Source: CAVUFH01 sp963740835 (GTDB lineage: Bacteria; Actinomycetota; Acidimicrobiia; IMCC26256; PALSA-610). Taken from it: DNA of 64,000 nucleotides. The stretch spans positions 372,001-436,000 of the forward strand of contig CAVUFH010000007.1 of the NCBI GenBank assembly GCA_963740835.1. The letters run 5' to 3'. The notes under the pieces are model-generated. The model did not search any database and had not been told where the DNA came from. It worked only from the letters and a program-made list of their open reading frames with translations. The position numbers and the translations under genes were made by a program. The stretch's first letter is position 1; every line of letters begins with the position of its first letter. This document shows, piece after piece, positions 1-8,798 of the stretch.

Positions 1-2
1 TC

Positions 3-536
3 TCCGAGTACGCGTTCGTGCCCGCCGGCCTCTACGGCGCGCTCGTCGTGGCACGCAGCCTCGACGGTGACTACGAAGGTGCGCAGCAGGCGCTCGACGA
101 CTGGCGGGCGACCGGCCAGCGCGGTCAGCGCCTGGCGCGTGTCGTGCTCGCGGTGCACCGCGGTGATCTGGACGAGGCCGCGGCGTTGCTCGACGGGAGC
201 CCCCGGCTCGTCGACGCCGCCTGCGTCCCGAGCATGCTGCAGACCGCAATGCTCGGCGCGTTGTCGGAGATCGCAGCCGCGTTGGGACGCGCCGACGTCG
301 CCGAGCGGGTGCTCACGGCACTGGACACGCGCATCTCGACCGCGGTCGTGTACGCCCCCGGCATGCCGTACCACGCGGCCCGCGGCCGAGCGATGGCCCT
401 CAGAACCGTCGGCCGCGCCGATCCGGAGGCCGACCGGCTCGCGATCGCGGCTCTCGAACGCGCGGGTGCCCGCCCCGAGCTCGATCGGGCGCGACAGGAC
501 TTCGCCCGGCTCGACGGGCCGGACGCGTCCTCATGA
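3..536 (+). CDS. C-terminal part of an unrecognised helical-repeat protein, truncated by the window edge
   Basis: The reading frame is open from base 3, so the true start lies outside the window; about 177 residues are visible. The sequence is alanine- and leucine-rich with regularly spaced helix-forming stretches (for example GDLDEAAALLDG and LGRADVAERVLTAL), resembling tetratricopeptide-type helical repeats such as those at the C-termini of large actinobacterial regulators and adenylate-cyclase-like proteins. No catalytic or DNA-binding motif is visible in the remaining part. The family assignment is inference only. Confidence 0.55.
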   Translation, partial: SEYAFVPAGLYGALVVARSLDGDYEGAQQALDDWRATGQRGQRLARVVLAVHRGDLDEAAALLDGSPRLVDAACVPSMLQTAMLGALSEIAAALGRADVAERVLTALDTRISTAVVYAPGMPYHAARGRAMALRTVGRADPEADRLAIAALERAGARPELDRARQDFARLDGPDASS

Positions 537-605
537 GCGCCGCGCCCGTCCCTCCCGGGAGCGTCGAACCGGCGTCGATCCCGCGTCCAAACCCCTCGCG
601 CATGC

Positions 606-620
606 TGCGGTCACACCGCA
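606..620. promoter_or_regulatory. Perfect inverted repeat between genes
   Basis: TGCGGT and ACCGCA form a 6-bp stem around CAC, between the stop of the truncated first gene and the start of the cNMP-binding-like gene. There is no T-tract, so it may be an operator or a weak terminator. Confidence 0.3.
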
Positions 621-638
621 TGCAGTCAGGGGAACCCC

Positions 639-1106
639 ATGGTCGCCGGCAACCACGCAAGGATCGAATCCACCGTCACGACGCTCGCCGCCATCCCGCT
701 CTTCCGGGGCACGAGCAGGAAGCACCTCCGCCACGTCGCGGACCTGGGCACGGTGCTCTCGGTGGGACCGGGCCGGGTGCTGTGTCGGGAGAACGAGATC
801 GTGCGGGAGTTCGTGCTGATCCTCGCCGGGCGCTGCCTACGCACCCAATGCGGCCGGCACTACGACCTCGAAGCAGGAGCGTGGTTCGGCGGCGTGCCGA
901 GCGGTGTACGCGACCGTGTCCACCATTCGACCTTCGTCGCAGCCACGCCCATGCGCGTGCTCGTATACGACCTCCGTGAGTACCGCGCGCTGATCGCGCG
1001 CCTCCCGGAGATCGCGGCGCGTATCGACGACGCGCACGTCCGCGCCGCATCCGATTCCTGGAGCGCGGTCTCGATTCCGACCTCTGCCGCGATGCCGGCC
1101 TTCTAA
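639..1106 (+). CDS. Cyclic nucleotide-binding-like (CNB) domain protein without HTH
   Basis: This 155-residue protein looks like a single CNB (Crp/Fnr-type) beta-roll. It has a predicted helical lead, then a stretch GPGRVLCRENEIVREF-VLILAGR (about residues 46-70) matching the conserved glycine-rich turns of the fold, and GAWFGG near residue 85 in the place of the FGE phosphate-binding segment. No C-terminal winged helix follows, so it is unlikely to bind DNA by itself. The key Glu and Arg of the cyclic-nucleotide pocket are not convincingly conserved, so ligand binding is uncertain. ATG 639 is the first good start. Confidence 0.6.
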   Translation: MVAGNHARIESTVTTLAAIPLFRGTSRKHLRHVADLGTVLSVGPGRVLCRENEIVREFVLILAGRCLRTQCGRHYDLEAGAWFGGVPSGVRDRVHHSTFVAATPMRVLVYDLREYRALIARLPEIAARIDDAHVRAASDSWSAVSIPTSAAMPAF

Positions 1107-1160
1107 GGCGCCGACCGGCTCGAGCACGACGCCACACGACACGACCAGAAAGGCCAGCCG

Positions 1161-2138
1161 ATGGACGGGATGCCGTATCACCACGAGAAGGGGGAAACGT
1201 GGGAGTTCTTCGACAGCTTCTTCTCCCAACGACTGCCGAACGTCCGAGCCCAGAACAAACTCGTCACGCTCGAGACGCTGTGGACCGCGCCGCGCTTCAC
1301 CGCCATGGGCGCGGGCGCCCCGATGGGCACCATCGACGCCGTGTGGCAACAGCTGTTCACCGCGCTTGTCGAGCACGCCCATGACCATTGGTTCGGCGTG
1401 ACACTCAACAACCCTGCCGGCCAGCAGCCGTTTGGCATCGGCCCGGACCGGACGCTCACTACCGGGTGGTGGAAGAACTGGTACGGCGATGCGGAGCAGA
1501 TCTTGCGCGTCTCGTTCATCCGCGCCATCGAGGTCTCGCTCGGGCTGGCACCGGCCGACATGAGCATTCAGGAGCCGCCGCTGCCCGCCGCCGGGCTCCC
1601 GCCGGAAGGCGCGATATCGGTCGTGTATCCGAATCGCATGCTCGACATCGGCACGGTGCTCGCGGCCGCGCCCGACGGTACCGACGTCCTCGAACTGTTC
1701 GCGCGCAACTGGCCGATCGAGGTCTGGTGGACGTGCGGGCCGAGTTGGTTCCAAGGCTGGGTCACCTGGAGCCAAGGCGAAATGGGTGACGAAACGGGTC
1801 GAGTGACGATCACATGTGTCACGCCGGGCAGTCACGACCATCACATCTGGCGCGATCTCAGCAACGTCCCCCAAGCCCTGACCCCGAACACGACTCGGTA
1901 CGGCTCGCGTCTCATCGCGCACACGCGCAACGACGCACTCACCGCGGGGTCCTACTACCCGACCGATCTCGGAGTCGTGCCGGTGCCCTTCCCGCTCAAC
2001 TACTCCTACGACCCTGTGATCACCGTCGAACCGACCTGGGAAAGCGGCGGGTTCGGGCAACCGGCCGAGCTTCCGCCGTACGCAGCCCAGTTGCTGACCA
2101 TAAACGACGCCACGGCCGCGCCCGTCGGCGACTTCTGA
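1161..2138 (+). CDS. Unrecognised 325-residue protein, first of a pair
   Basis: I do not recognise this family. The protein is rich in Trp, His and Pro, has no obvious signal peptide or membrane segment, and contains a Trp-rich segment (WWKNWYGDAEQI near residue 99; IEVWWTCGPSWFQGWVTW near 188). Composition suggests a globular cytoplasmic protein. ATG 1161 follows a purine-rich AGAAAGG. The next gene starts 10 bases after its stop on the same strand and is also unrecognised, so the two probably work together. The C-terminal region (near residue 225 onward) has repeated Thr/Asn/Tyr segments and may be beta-rich. Confidence 0.6.
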   Translation: MDGMPYHHEKGETWEFFDSFFSQRLPNVRAQNKLVTLETLWTAPRFTAMGAGAPMGTIDAVWQQLFTALVEHAHDHWFGVTLNNPAGQQPFGIGPDRTLTTGWWKNWYGDAEQILRVSFIRAIEVSLGLAPADMSIQEPPLPAAGLPPEGAISVVYPNRMLDIGTVLAAAPDGTDVLELFARNWPIEVWWTCGPSWFQGWVTWSQGEMGDETGRVTITCVTPGSHDHHIWRDLSNVPQALTPNTTRYGSRLIAHTRNDALTAGSYYPTDLGVVPVPFPLNYSYDPVITVEPTWESGGFGQPAELPPYAAQLLTINDATAAPVGDF

Positions 2139-2148
2139 GGAGCGAACC

Positions 2149-2676
2149 GTGCCCGATCGCGATCAGATCCGAAGCATCGTGCAATCGGACGTGGAGACTG
2201 CATTCGCGGGCTCGTTCCCGCCGGCCGGTGCGAACGGCGGCTTCCGGCTGTTGCACATCGACGACGTCTTCACGTTCGCACCCCCTGACATTCCGAACGA
2301 CGCCGGCGTCACGGCCGTACCCTGGCAATACGTCGCGATCCACGAGCGGCCGCTGCTCGCCTCGGCCGGAACCGACTACTCCGGCGCGGAGCGTGCGGTG
2401 ATCGACGGCCATCCGATCGCACACCAGCCACACTCGGGCGCGCAGGCGCCCGGACTGCCTGCGACGAATCGACCGGTCACGATCGCGGGCGTGACGCTCG
2501 TGGTGACGCGCCCGCCGGGCCACGTCGACCGTCCCATGCTGTTGCGGTTCATCGACTGGGCCGACGTCTTCACGCAACTCGGCTTCGGGCTCCAGACCCG
2601 TGGGCCGAATCCCGACGAGGAGATGCCCGGCTTCCAGCATCTCGAGGACGCGATCCGTCACGCCGGCGGCGGTTGA
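2149..2676 (+). CDS. Unrecognised 175-residue protein, second of a pair
   Basis: This gene starts at GTG 2149, ten bases after the preceding gene and preceded by GAGGAG, so co-translation is likely. The product is soluble-looking with no signal peptide. It has an amphipathic first helix (RDQIRSIVQSDVETAF), a beta-rich middle including VTIAGVTLVVTRPPG near residue 108, and an acidic C-terminal helix. No known domain is recognised. Its stop is separated by 26 bases from the convergent HxlR-type regulator. Confidence 0.55.
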   Translation: MPDRDQIRSIVQSDVETAFAGSFPPAGANGGFRLLHIDDVFTFAPPDIPNDAGVTAVPWQYVAIHERPLLASAGTDYSGAERAVIDGHPIAHQPHSGAQAPGLPATNRPVTIAGVTLVVTRPPGHVDRPMLLRFIDWADVFTQLGFGLQTRGPNPDEEMPGFQHLEDAIRHAGGG

Positions 2677-2702
2677 CGTTGGCTGCGGACTCGCCGCGCG
2701 CG

Positions 2703-3401
2703 TCAGACCGCTGACACAGACGGAGTCGCGTCGGGCGACTTCGCAAACGCGTCGAACAGACGTCGCAACGCCTTGGTATTGCCCTCCGCGCGCAGATCGC
2801 CGGACTTCACCGCTTCCTTGACGCGCCGCGTGCCGAACGCGAGATCGCGAATCGTTTGCATGCTTCCCTCCGCGGTGACGTCGGCGCGCGCGACATGGCC
2901 GCGCGCGACGTTGCACTTCCCGGCGCGCACGTCGATGTTGAACTCGTCGTCACCGATGCGCAGGTTCACGACGACGCGCAGATCGGCCGCCGCGCTCGCG
3001 TCGAACGTCGTCTGCAACGCGAGCATGGACGCGTCGACGCTGAACGTGCCGTTGGTGGGGAACGCACGCAGCCGGCCCCAACTCCCGAGCGCGAGGAGCA
3101 CCGGCTCCAGCGCGGCGCCGTCCGCGGTCAGCTCGTAGACCACGGCCGCGACCGGCGGCCCCAACCGGCGCTTGCGGACGACGCCCACCCGCTCGAGCTC
3201 GCGCAGCCGTTGCGACAGCACGTTCTGGCTCACGCCGCCGAGGCCGCGATGGAGGTCCGAGAACCGCTTCGGGCCGTACAGCAGCTCCCGCACGACGAGC
3301 AGCGCCCACCGCTCGCCCACCGCATCGAGGGCCCGGGCGACCCCGCACCGGTCCCCGTAGCTGCGCCCGACCGCGGGCTCGGCTGCCTGAGATTCGGCCA
3401 T
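2703..3401 (-). CDS. HxlR-family winged-helix regulator with C-terminal SCP2-like domain
   Basis: This 232-residue protein begins with an HxlR-type winged helix at about residues 18-110. It carries the family signatures C-GVARALDAVGERW-ALLVVRELL, the recognition helix NVLSQRLRELERVGVV, and a beta-wing followed by YELTADG. The rest (about residues 130-215) resembles the sterol-carrier/SCP2-like domain often fused to HxlR and ArsR regulators in actinobacteria; it could bind a hydrophobic ligand. The gene is divergent from the RibD-type reductase at 3485, whose promoter region it probably controls. The regulatory target is inference; the family call is firm. Confidence 0.85.
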   Translation of the reverse strand: MAESQAAEPAVGRSYGDRCGVARALDAVGERWALLVVRELLYGPKRFSDLHRGLGGVSQNVLSQRLRELERVGVVRKRRLGPPVAAVVYELTADGAALEPVLLALGSWGRLRAFPTNGTFSVDASMLALQTTFDASAAADLRVVVNLRIGDDEFNIDVRAGKCNVARGHVARADVTAEGSMQTIRDLAFGTRRVKEAVKSGDLRAEGNTKALRRLFDAFAKSPDATPSVSAV

Positions 3402-3439
3402 ACGAGCCCATCGTAGCCGGTTTAGTAGCTGATTCGCGG

Positions 3440-3460
3440 TTGGTACTCCTAGATTAGGAT
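3440..3460. promoter_or_regulatory. Inverted repeat in the HxlR/reductase divergent promoter
   Basis: TCCTA-GAT-TAGGA (3447-3459) is a perfect 5-3-5 inverted repeat midway between two divergent genes, in an AT-richer patch that also holds TTGGTA (3440-3445). It is the best candidate operator for the HxlR-type regulator. Confidence 0.4.
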
Positions 3461-3484
3461 CAACATCGATCTGGAGGAACGATC

Positions 3485-4075
3485 ATGAGCAAGCTCGTCG
3501 TGACCAACAGCGTCACCCTCGACGGCGTGATGCAGGCGCCCGACCCCGGCGGCGACCCCGGCTTCGTCCCCGCCGGCTGGGCCCAGAAGTACGAAGACGA
3601 CGTGGAGCACAAGGAGATGGGCAAGGGCATGGACAAGAGCGGCGCCCGTGGCGGGGGCATCCTGCTCGGCCGCCGTACCTACGAGCGCTTCGCTTCGGTA
3701 TGGCCGCACATGCCGCAGGACAACCCGTACACCGAGGTGATCAACAACCGGAAGAAGTACGTCGCGTCGCACACGCTGAAGGAGCCGCTCGAGTGGAACA
3801 ACGCTGAACTGCTGAAGGGTGACGCTGCGGACGCGGTCGCCGCACTCAAGCAACAAGACGGCGCCGACATCGTGCTCCTCGGCAGCGGCAACCTGCTGCA
3901 GTCGTTGATGAAGCGGGATCTGATCGACGAGTACGTGCTGCTGATCCACCCCCTCGTCCTGGGTGAAGGTCAGCGCCTGTTCGCCGACGGCACCATCCCG
4001 GCGGAGTTCGAGCTCACCCGCAGCGTCCCGACGACAACCGGCGTGATCATCGCCACGTACGAACGCGCCCGCTGA
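3485..4075 (+). CDS. Dihydrofolate reductase-like (RibD C-terminal domain) family protein
   Basis: This 196-residue protein is a typical stand-alone RibD C-terminal / YwjB-YyaP-type reductase fold. It opens with SNSVTLDGVM-type sequence, then has LLGRRTYERF (near residue 59), where an NADPH-binding loop is expected, and a C-terminal VLLGSGNLLQSLM / VLGEGQRLF region (near residues 138-165) that is strongly conserved in the family. Substrate is unknown; members are seldom true dihydrofolate reductases. GGAGG at 3472-3476 sets ATG 3485. It is divergent from the HxlR regulator. Confidence 0.85.
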   Translation: MSKLVVTNSVTLDGVMQAPDPGGDPGFVPAGWAQKYEDDVEHKEMGKGMDKSGARGGGILLGRRTYERFASVWPHMPQDNPYTEVINNRKKYVASHTLKEPLEWNNAELLKGDAADAVAALKQQDGADIVLLGSGNLLQSLMKRDLIDEYVLLIHPLVLGEGQRLFADGTIPAEFELTRSVPTTTGVIIATYERAR

Positions 4076-4202
4076 CAGCTGGATCGGGCACCGGCAGGAC
4101 AGGGTGACTCGCCGACGCCCGGAGCGATTGCGGTCTGCTCCCACCTGCACTGATATACAAGGTTGCTCCGAACGGCAACGTGAATGGTGGCGAGAGCGAT
4201 CG

Positions 4203-4763
4203 ATGGTGGCCAAGCAGGCGACGTATCGGGAGGCCGACGAGTCTCCCATCGAGTTCGACGATGCCGTCGCGGTATGGGCGCCGGCCGCGTACGCCGTCCT
4301 GCGGGAGACCGCGACGCGCTACCGAGCGACGATCACCTACAAGGAGCTCGGCGAAGCCGTGCAGCGCGAGACGGGCATCCGCACGCGTACGACGCTGGCG
4401 AAGTGGATCGCTCCGGTCCTCGCCGGTGTCGCGCGTGAGTGCCTCGACAACAAGGAACCGCTCCTCATCGCGCTGTGTGTCACGGCCGACGGCTCGGCCG
4501 CCGCGGGCTACGGCGATGCCGTTCAAGCGCGCGACGGCGAGGAACCGAAGGATCTCGACGTCCATGCCGCGAGCGAGCGGCTCAACTGCTACCGCTTCTA
4601 CGGTGCCGAACTTCCTGCCGACGGTGGGTCACCCGTGCTGACCAAGCAGGTCGCCGCGAAGAAGCGCGCCGCTGCGCAAGACCGCAAGCGCCCGACCTGC
4701 CCGACGTGCTTCCTCGAGCTTCCCGCGAACGGCGTCTGCGACTACTGCGTCCACGGCGCCTGA
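4203..4763 (+). CDS. Unrecognised protein with C-terminal four-cysteine zinc ribbon
   Basis: The protein (186 residues from ATG 4203) has an N-terminal helical domain (VWAPAAYAVLRETA, then ITYKELGEAVQRETGI near residue 45) that looks like a small helix-turn-helix-like or restriction-associated fold. It ends in CPTC...CDYC, a compact zinc ribbon. An upstream ATG at 4104 is in frame, but the first 33 residues it adds are basic and low-complexity, so 4203 is preferred. There is no operon partner on either side. Similar ITYKEL-type domains occur in uncharacterised actinobacterial proteins; function is unknown. Confidence 0.55.
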   Translation: MVAKQATYREADESPIEFDDAVAVWAPAAYAVLRETATRYRATITYKELGEAVQRETGIRTRTTLAKWIAPVLAGVARECLDNKEPLLIALCVTADGSAAAGYGDAVQARDGEEPKDLDVHAASERLNCYRFYGAELPADGGSPVLTKQVAAKKRAAAQDRKRPTCPTCFLELPANGVCDYCVHGA

Positions 4764-4840
4764 ATACCGGCCGCCGTTGCGCGACCCAGAGAAAGGTGCT
4801 CGCGTGGGGGTGAGATCGAGCGCGACTCCGGGGGGTGCAG

Positions 4841-7465
4841 ATGGCACGTCGGATGACTGTGTCGGCCGGGGCTTTCCTCTTCGCCATGTTTCTGGCGTCG
4901 GCGTGCGCGGCGCCACGACCGATCGCCGCGAAGCCTACGACGAACCCAACGAACGGCTCCTCGTGCGCGGGCGAGGACGTCGGCGCGGGCGCGCAACAGG
5001 CGCACATCTGCCGCGACGCGAAGTACGGGGTGCCGTCGATCTACGCCGGTGCGATGCCGGGCGTCTGGTTCGGCACCGGGTGGGCGCAGGCCGAGGACCG
5101 GCTCGTACAGATCGACCTCGTGCGGCGGAACGCGCGCGGTTCCTTGGCCGAGCTGTTCGCGTCGATCGACTCGTCGACGATCGAGCAGGACAAGGAGACG
5201 CTCACCCTCTACTACACCGACGCCGAGTTGCAGGAGGAGTTCGACGCGTTGCCGCAATGGATTCGTGACGCGGTCGACGACTACGTCGCCGGGCTGAACG
5301 CCTACGTCACTTATGCGTACTCGACGCCGGCATTGCAGGACGCGCTCGTCCCCTTCCAGTTCTGGGTGCTCGGCCAGTTGCGCGGCGAAGCGGTCTACAA
5401 GCCGCCCGCGTTCACGCGGCTCGATGTCATTGCCAACGGCAACTTCCTCGCCCGCGAGTTCGGCGGAGGGGGCGGCGACGAGCTGTCGAACCTGTCGTTC
5501 CTGCAGTTCCTCCAGGGCAAGTACGGCACCCAGGGGGGCTACGCGCTCTTCAACGACGCGCGCTGGATCAACGACCCGACCGCGCCCGTCACCGTGCCGG
5601 ACCGACGGCCCAAGTACGGGTTCGGCGGCGGTCAAGGCAACCCGGTGCCCCCGGCGTTTCCGTTCTTCGGAGGGCCGGGGTCGGAGCGGCACGACCCACC
5701 GGCCGCCGTCGTCGATGCGGCCGCGCGTGCGCTCGCGCGTCGCAAGCAGCTGCTCGAGTCGATCGGTACGCGCTACCACGTGCCGTGGAAGGACGGCTCC
5801 AACTCGTGGGTCGTGAGTCCGAAGAAGACCGCGAACGGTCACGCGTTCTTGTGGGGCGGACCGCAGGAGGGGTTCGACTCGCCCAACATCGACTGGGAGG
5901 TGTACCAGCACGGACCCGGCTTCGACTCCGGCGGCATGACGATCGCGCTGGCACCGGTCGTACTGATCGGTCGCAACGCCAACATCGCGTTCACGACGAC
6001 GAGTGAGGAGACGGTCGACCAACAGGTGTACCAGGAGCAGGTGGACTTCTCACACAGTCCACCGACCTACCGGTTCAACGGCGCGGACGTGCCGATGATC
6101 GCGGTGCCGCACACGTTGCACGTCGCCGGTCAACCCGACCAGACGTTCGTGAGCTACCGCACGGTCCACGGGCCCGTGTTCGACACCGATCCCGCGCACG
6201 GTGTCGCGTTCTCGATGAAGTTCGCGTCGTTCGGGCGGGAGTACAGGTCGTTCGAAGGCTTCGCGGAGCAGTCGACTGCGCGCAACCTCGGCGAGTACCG
6301 CGACGCGATGTCGCACATCGCGACGCTGCACAACTTCTTCTACGCCGATCGCACCGGGAACATCGCGTACTTCGGCGCCGGGCTCGTACCGGAGCTGAAG
6401 CCGTGCCCGGGTCTCACGGCGCAGCAGGCGTGCGACCCGCGGCTTCCGCACAACGGCGACGGCAGCCAGGAGTGGCTGGGGACCGTCCCGTTCGACCAGA
6501 TGCCGCACGTCGTCAATCCCCGCAACGGCTACATCGTGAACTGGAACACGAAGCCGAGTACCGCGCACTACCTGCAACAGAACGGCGGCGAGGAGTACTG
6601 GGGCACGATCTACCACTCCGAGCCGATCGCTCGCGACCTCGCGACGCACCAGCGGCTCTCGACTGCCGAGCTGACCGCGATCGAAGCCGACATCGGCCGC
6701 ATCGACGACGCCGACTCGCGCCCGGCCGCGCCCTACTTCCTGCCCGAGTTCTTCAAGCTGTATCGCCACGATCGCTCGTTGCACACGCCGCAACGCGACG
6801 CGGCTGTGGCGACGCTGGAAGCGTGGAACCAGCGCGACACCGTCGGCAGCGTCGCGATGTCGATCAACACGCAATGGATGCAAGCACTCGAGCGACAGGT
6901 GTTCGGACCGAACGGTGTCATTCCGTTCGCCGATGGGACCCATGACTTCACGGGCAAGGCCACGTTCAACCTCTTGTGGCACACGCTCGATGGGACGCGC
7001 GGTCTCGTTCCCTGCGACCGGATGTGCGCGGCTGTCGACTACTACGGCGGCAACCCCGGTCAAGTGATGGCGGCGGCACTCGACGATGCGATGGCGTTGC
7101 TCGCCAGCACCGACGTGTTGCCGGGAACCCACGGCGCGCACGGCTTCGGAACATCCGACATGACGAAGTGGGGATGGGTGCCGGCCCAGAACAAGGATTG
7201 GGCCGATCTCGATCCGGTTGCGAACGCGGCGGCCGACTTCGGGCTGTTGCACAAGCCCGATCTCGGCACGAGCGGCACGGAGAACCGCAGCACGTGGATG
7301 CAAGCGATGGATGTCGGCCTCGCCGCGATCTCGGGTGTCGCCGTCCTGCCGCCGGGCGAGAGCGGATTCATCGCGCGCGACGGCACATTCAGCCCGCACT
7401 TCGCGGATCAGGTGCCGCTGTTCAACCACTTCGCATACAAGCCGATGCCGAACCCCCGCGGCTGA
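4841..7465 (+). CDS. Penicillin acylase-family Ntn hydrolase, exported
   Basis: This 874-residue protein belongs to the penicillin G acylase / acyl-homoserine-lactone acylase / aculeacin acylase family of amidases, made as a precursor and self-cleaved. It starts with a signal peptide whose cleavage region (LASAC) could be a lipobox. The alpha-chain signature RDAKYGVPSIYA and the GxGWAQAEDRL block follow at about residues 58-88. The catalytic nucleophile is expected at Ser320 in DGSNSWVV, the first residue of the mature beta chain, followed by a GP-QEGF segment. Full length is normal for the family. ATG 4841 is preferred over GTG 4835 because of its spacing to a G-rich SD. Substrate cannot be read from sequence. 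Confidence 0.88.
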   Translation: MARRMTVSAGAFLFAMFLASACAAPRPIAAKPTTNPTNGSSCAGEDVGAGAQQAHICRDAKYGVPSIYAGAMPGVWFGTGWAQAEDRLVQIDLVRRNARGSLAELFASIDSSTIEQDKETLTLYYTDAELQEEFDALPQWIRDAVDDYVAGLNAYVTYAYSTPALQDALVPFQFWVLGQLRGEAVYKPPAFTRLDVIANGNFLAREFGGGGGDELSNLSFLQFLQGKYGTQGGYALFNDARWINDPTAPVTVPDRRPKYGFGGGQGNPVPPAFPFFGGPGSERHDPPAAVVDAAARALARRKQLLESIGTRYHVPWKDGSNSWVVSPKKTANGHAFLWGGPQEGFDSPNIDWEVYQHGPGFDSGGMTIALAPVVLIGRNANIAFTTTSEETVDQQVYQEQVDFSHSPPTYRFNGADVPMIAVPHTLHVAGQPDQTFVSYRTVHGPVFDTDPAHGVAFSMKFASFGREYRSFEGFAEQSTARNLGEYRDAMSHIATLHNFFYADRTGNIAYFGAGLVPELKPCPGLTAQQACDPRLPHNGDGSQEWLGTVPFDQMPHVVNPRNGYIVNWNTKPSTAHYLQQNGGEEYWGTIYHSEPIARDLATHQRLSTAELTAIEADIGRIDDADSRPAAPYFLPEFFKLYRHDRSLHTPQRDAAVATLEAWNQRDTVGSVAMSINTQWMQALERQVFGPNGVIPFADGTHDFTGKATFNLLWHTLDGTRGLVPCDRMCAAVDYYGGNPGQVMAAALDDAMALLASTDVLPGTHGAHGFGTSDMTKWGWVPAQNKDWADLDPVANAAADFGLLHKPDLGTSGTENRSTWMQAMDVGLAAISGVAVLPPGESGFIARDGTFSPHFADQVPLFNHFAYKPMPNPRG

Positions 7466-7589
7466 CCGCAGGATCGAGGAAGTCGCGATTCGGCCTTGTG
7501 GGCGATCCAACACGGGCGGATACTCGATCGGCTCCTCGCAACGCGTTCGCGCGCACGGGGCGGCACTGGCGACGTCGCCGGAGGTCGCT

Positions 7590-8399
7590 GTGGTTTCGAC
7601 GCAACAGGCGCGCCGGCTCGTCGTCGTGAGCGATGGAGCCTTGCAGGGTCGAACGTTCTCGCTCACTGCCGATCGCGTCGTCGTGGGGCGCGGCGAGGAC
7701 TGCGCGCTGCGTATCGAGGACCGGTACGTCAGCCGGATCCATGCGCTCATCGAACGCCGCGACGGCTGGACGGTGCTCTCGGACCTCGGGTCCTCCGGTG
7801 GAACGACCGTGAACGGCGTGCCGGTCGCACCCGGGCAGCAGCTCCGCCCTGGAGACGTAATCGGCCTCGGGCCGGTCCAGTTGCGCTTCGAGCAGGGCGA
7901 CGTGCACACGACCACGCCGTTCGTCCCCGCGGTGAACCCGTCACAGCCCGCGCCTGCGCCGCAAGCGGTCTCGACGTTCGGGATCGGGTCGCAGCAGGCC
8001 GACGTCCTCAACAACGTCGCGCACGACCAATATGTCATCCAGCAACAGCGTGAGAGCTTCCTGCGGGAGATCGCGGCGACACGGACGAAGGCGACGTGGC
8101 TCATCGTGCTGGGCTTCCTCGCCTATGTGGTCGGAGGCGGCATCTACGCGTATGCAATCTTGAAGTTCGGCAGCGACCTGTCGAGCGCTTCCGCAACGGA
8201 CACGGCACCGCCGTTGTTCGGTGACAAGGTCGCGGGCGTGCCGATCGGCATCTGGGGCTTTGCGACGGCCGGCATCGGGACGGTGTTGCTCATGGTCGGC
8301 ATCGTGTTGCGCATCGTCGCCGCGGCCCGGAAGCGACGCCTCGATGACCGCACACTCCGCACGCGGGAGTTCGCGCCGCCCGCCTATCCGGTGCAGTGA
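7590..8399 (+). CDS. FHA-domain membrane protein with an amyloid-signalling-like motif
   Basis: Start GTG 7590 follows GGAGG (7580-7584) at 5 nt, giving 269 residues. An FHA phosphothreonine-binding domain spans about residues 12-102 with the hallmark GR (33-34), SRIH (48-51), SS and NG (75-76) residues. A Pro-rich linker leads to the motif TFGIGSQQADVLNNVA (129-144) and then DQYVIQQQ. Two membrane helices follow (about 168-191 and 215-240), with a basic tail. The same motif opens the next gene product. FHA domains recognise phosphothreonine peptides, so a Ser/Thr kinase input is likely, though no kinase lies in this window. The motif role is inference. Confidence 0.85.
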   Translation: MVSTQQARRLVVVSDGALQGRTFSLTADRVVVGRGEDCALRIEDRYVSRIHALIERRDGWTVLSDLGSSGGTTVNGVPVAPGQQLRPGDVIGLGPVQLRFEQGDVHTTTPFVPAVNPSQPAPAPQAVSTFGIGSQQADVLNNVAHDQYVIQQQRESFLREIAATRTKATWLIVLGFLAYVVGGGIYAYAILKFGSDLSSASATDTAPPLFGDKVAGVPIGIWGFATAGIGTVLLMVGIVLRIVAAARKRRLDDRTLRTREFAPPAYPVQ

Positions 8400-8408
8400 G
8401 GAGCAACG

Positions 8409-8792
8409 ATGACGTTCAACATCGGTAAGCAAGAAGCGGGAACGATCAACAACGTGGCTGGGAATCAGTCCATCGGCGGTGACCAGATCGGTGTGCTCTC
8501 GAACGCCGACGCGCTCGACATCCTACGCTCGCTGCGCGCCGAGCTCGGCGCGAGCAACATGCCGGCACCCGCGTCCGAAGCGGGTGACGTCGAGCTCGAT
8601 GCCGCGGAGCACGAGCTGACGAAGGACGAACCGCGCCCCCTCGTGGTCGCCGAGCACCTCGAACGGCTCACCAAGATCGCCACGGCCGCGGGCGCCGCAG
8701 TCACGGCCGGCAGCAAGATCGGCCAGTCGCTGCTCGCGCTGGCGCGCTGGCTCGGCCCGGCCGGCGCGGTACTGGCCTCACTGCTGCTGTGA
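8409..8792 (+). CDS. Small protein with N-terminal shared motif and hydrophobic C-terminal helix
   Basis: This 127-residue protein begins 9 bases after the FHA gene, with GAGGAG as its SD. Residues 2-17 (TFNIGKQEAGTINNVA) and the following NQSIGGDQ align with residues 129-153 of the FHA protein: TF-IG-Q-A with NNVA and a later Q in register. A charged helical middle (ILRSLRAELG, then acidic residues) leads to a C-terminal stretch of about 33 residues that is strongly hydrophobic or amphipathic (IGQSLLALARWLGPAG). The layout resembles bacterial amyloid-motif effectors in which an N-terminal beta motif is joined to a membrane-active domain. It has no recognised family, so that comparison is inference. 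Confidence 0.7.
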   Translation: MTFNIGKQEAGTINNVAGNQSIGGDQIGVLSNADALDILRSLRAELGASNMPAPASEAGDVELDAAEHELTKDEPRPLVVAEHLERLTKIATAAGAAVTAGSKIGQSLLALARWLGPAGAVLASLLL

Positions 8793-8798
8793 GGGGCG

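Noticed and set aside
4104..4202. N-terminal extension of the zinc-ribbon protein
   Set aside because: The extra residues are Arg-rich and of low complexity; ATG 4203 starts the structured part.
6050..8104. A 684-codon minus-strand frame
   Set aside because: Antisense to the Ntn hydrolase and FHA genes; composition is Arg/Val-biased and lacks any motif.
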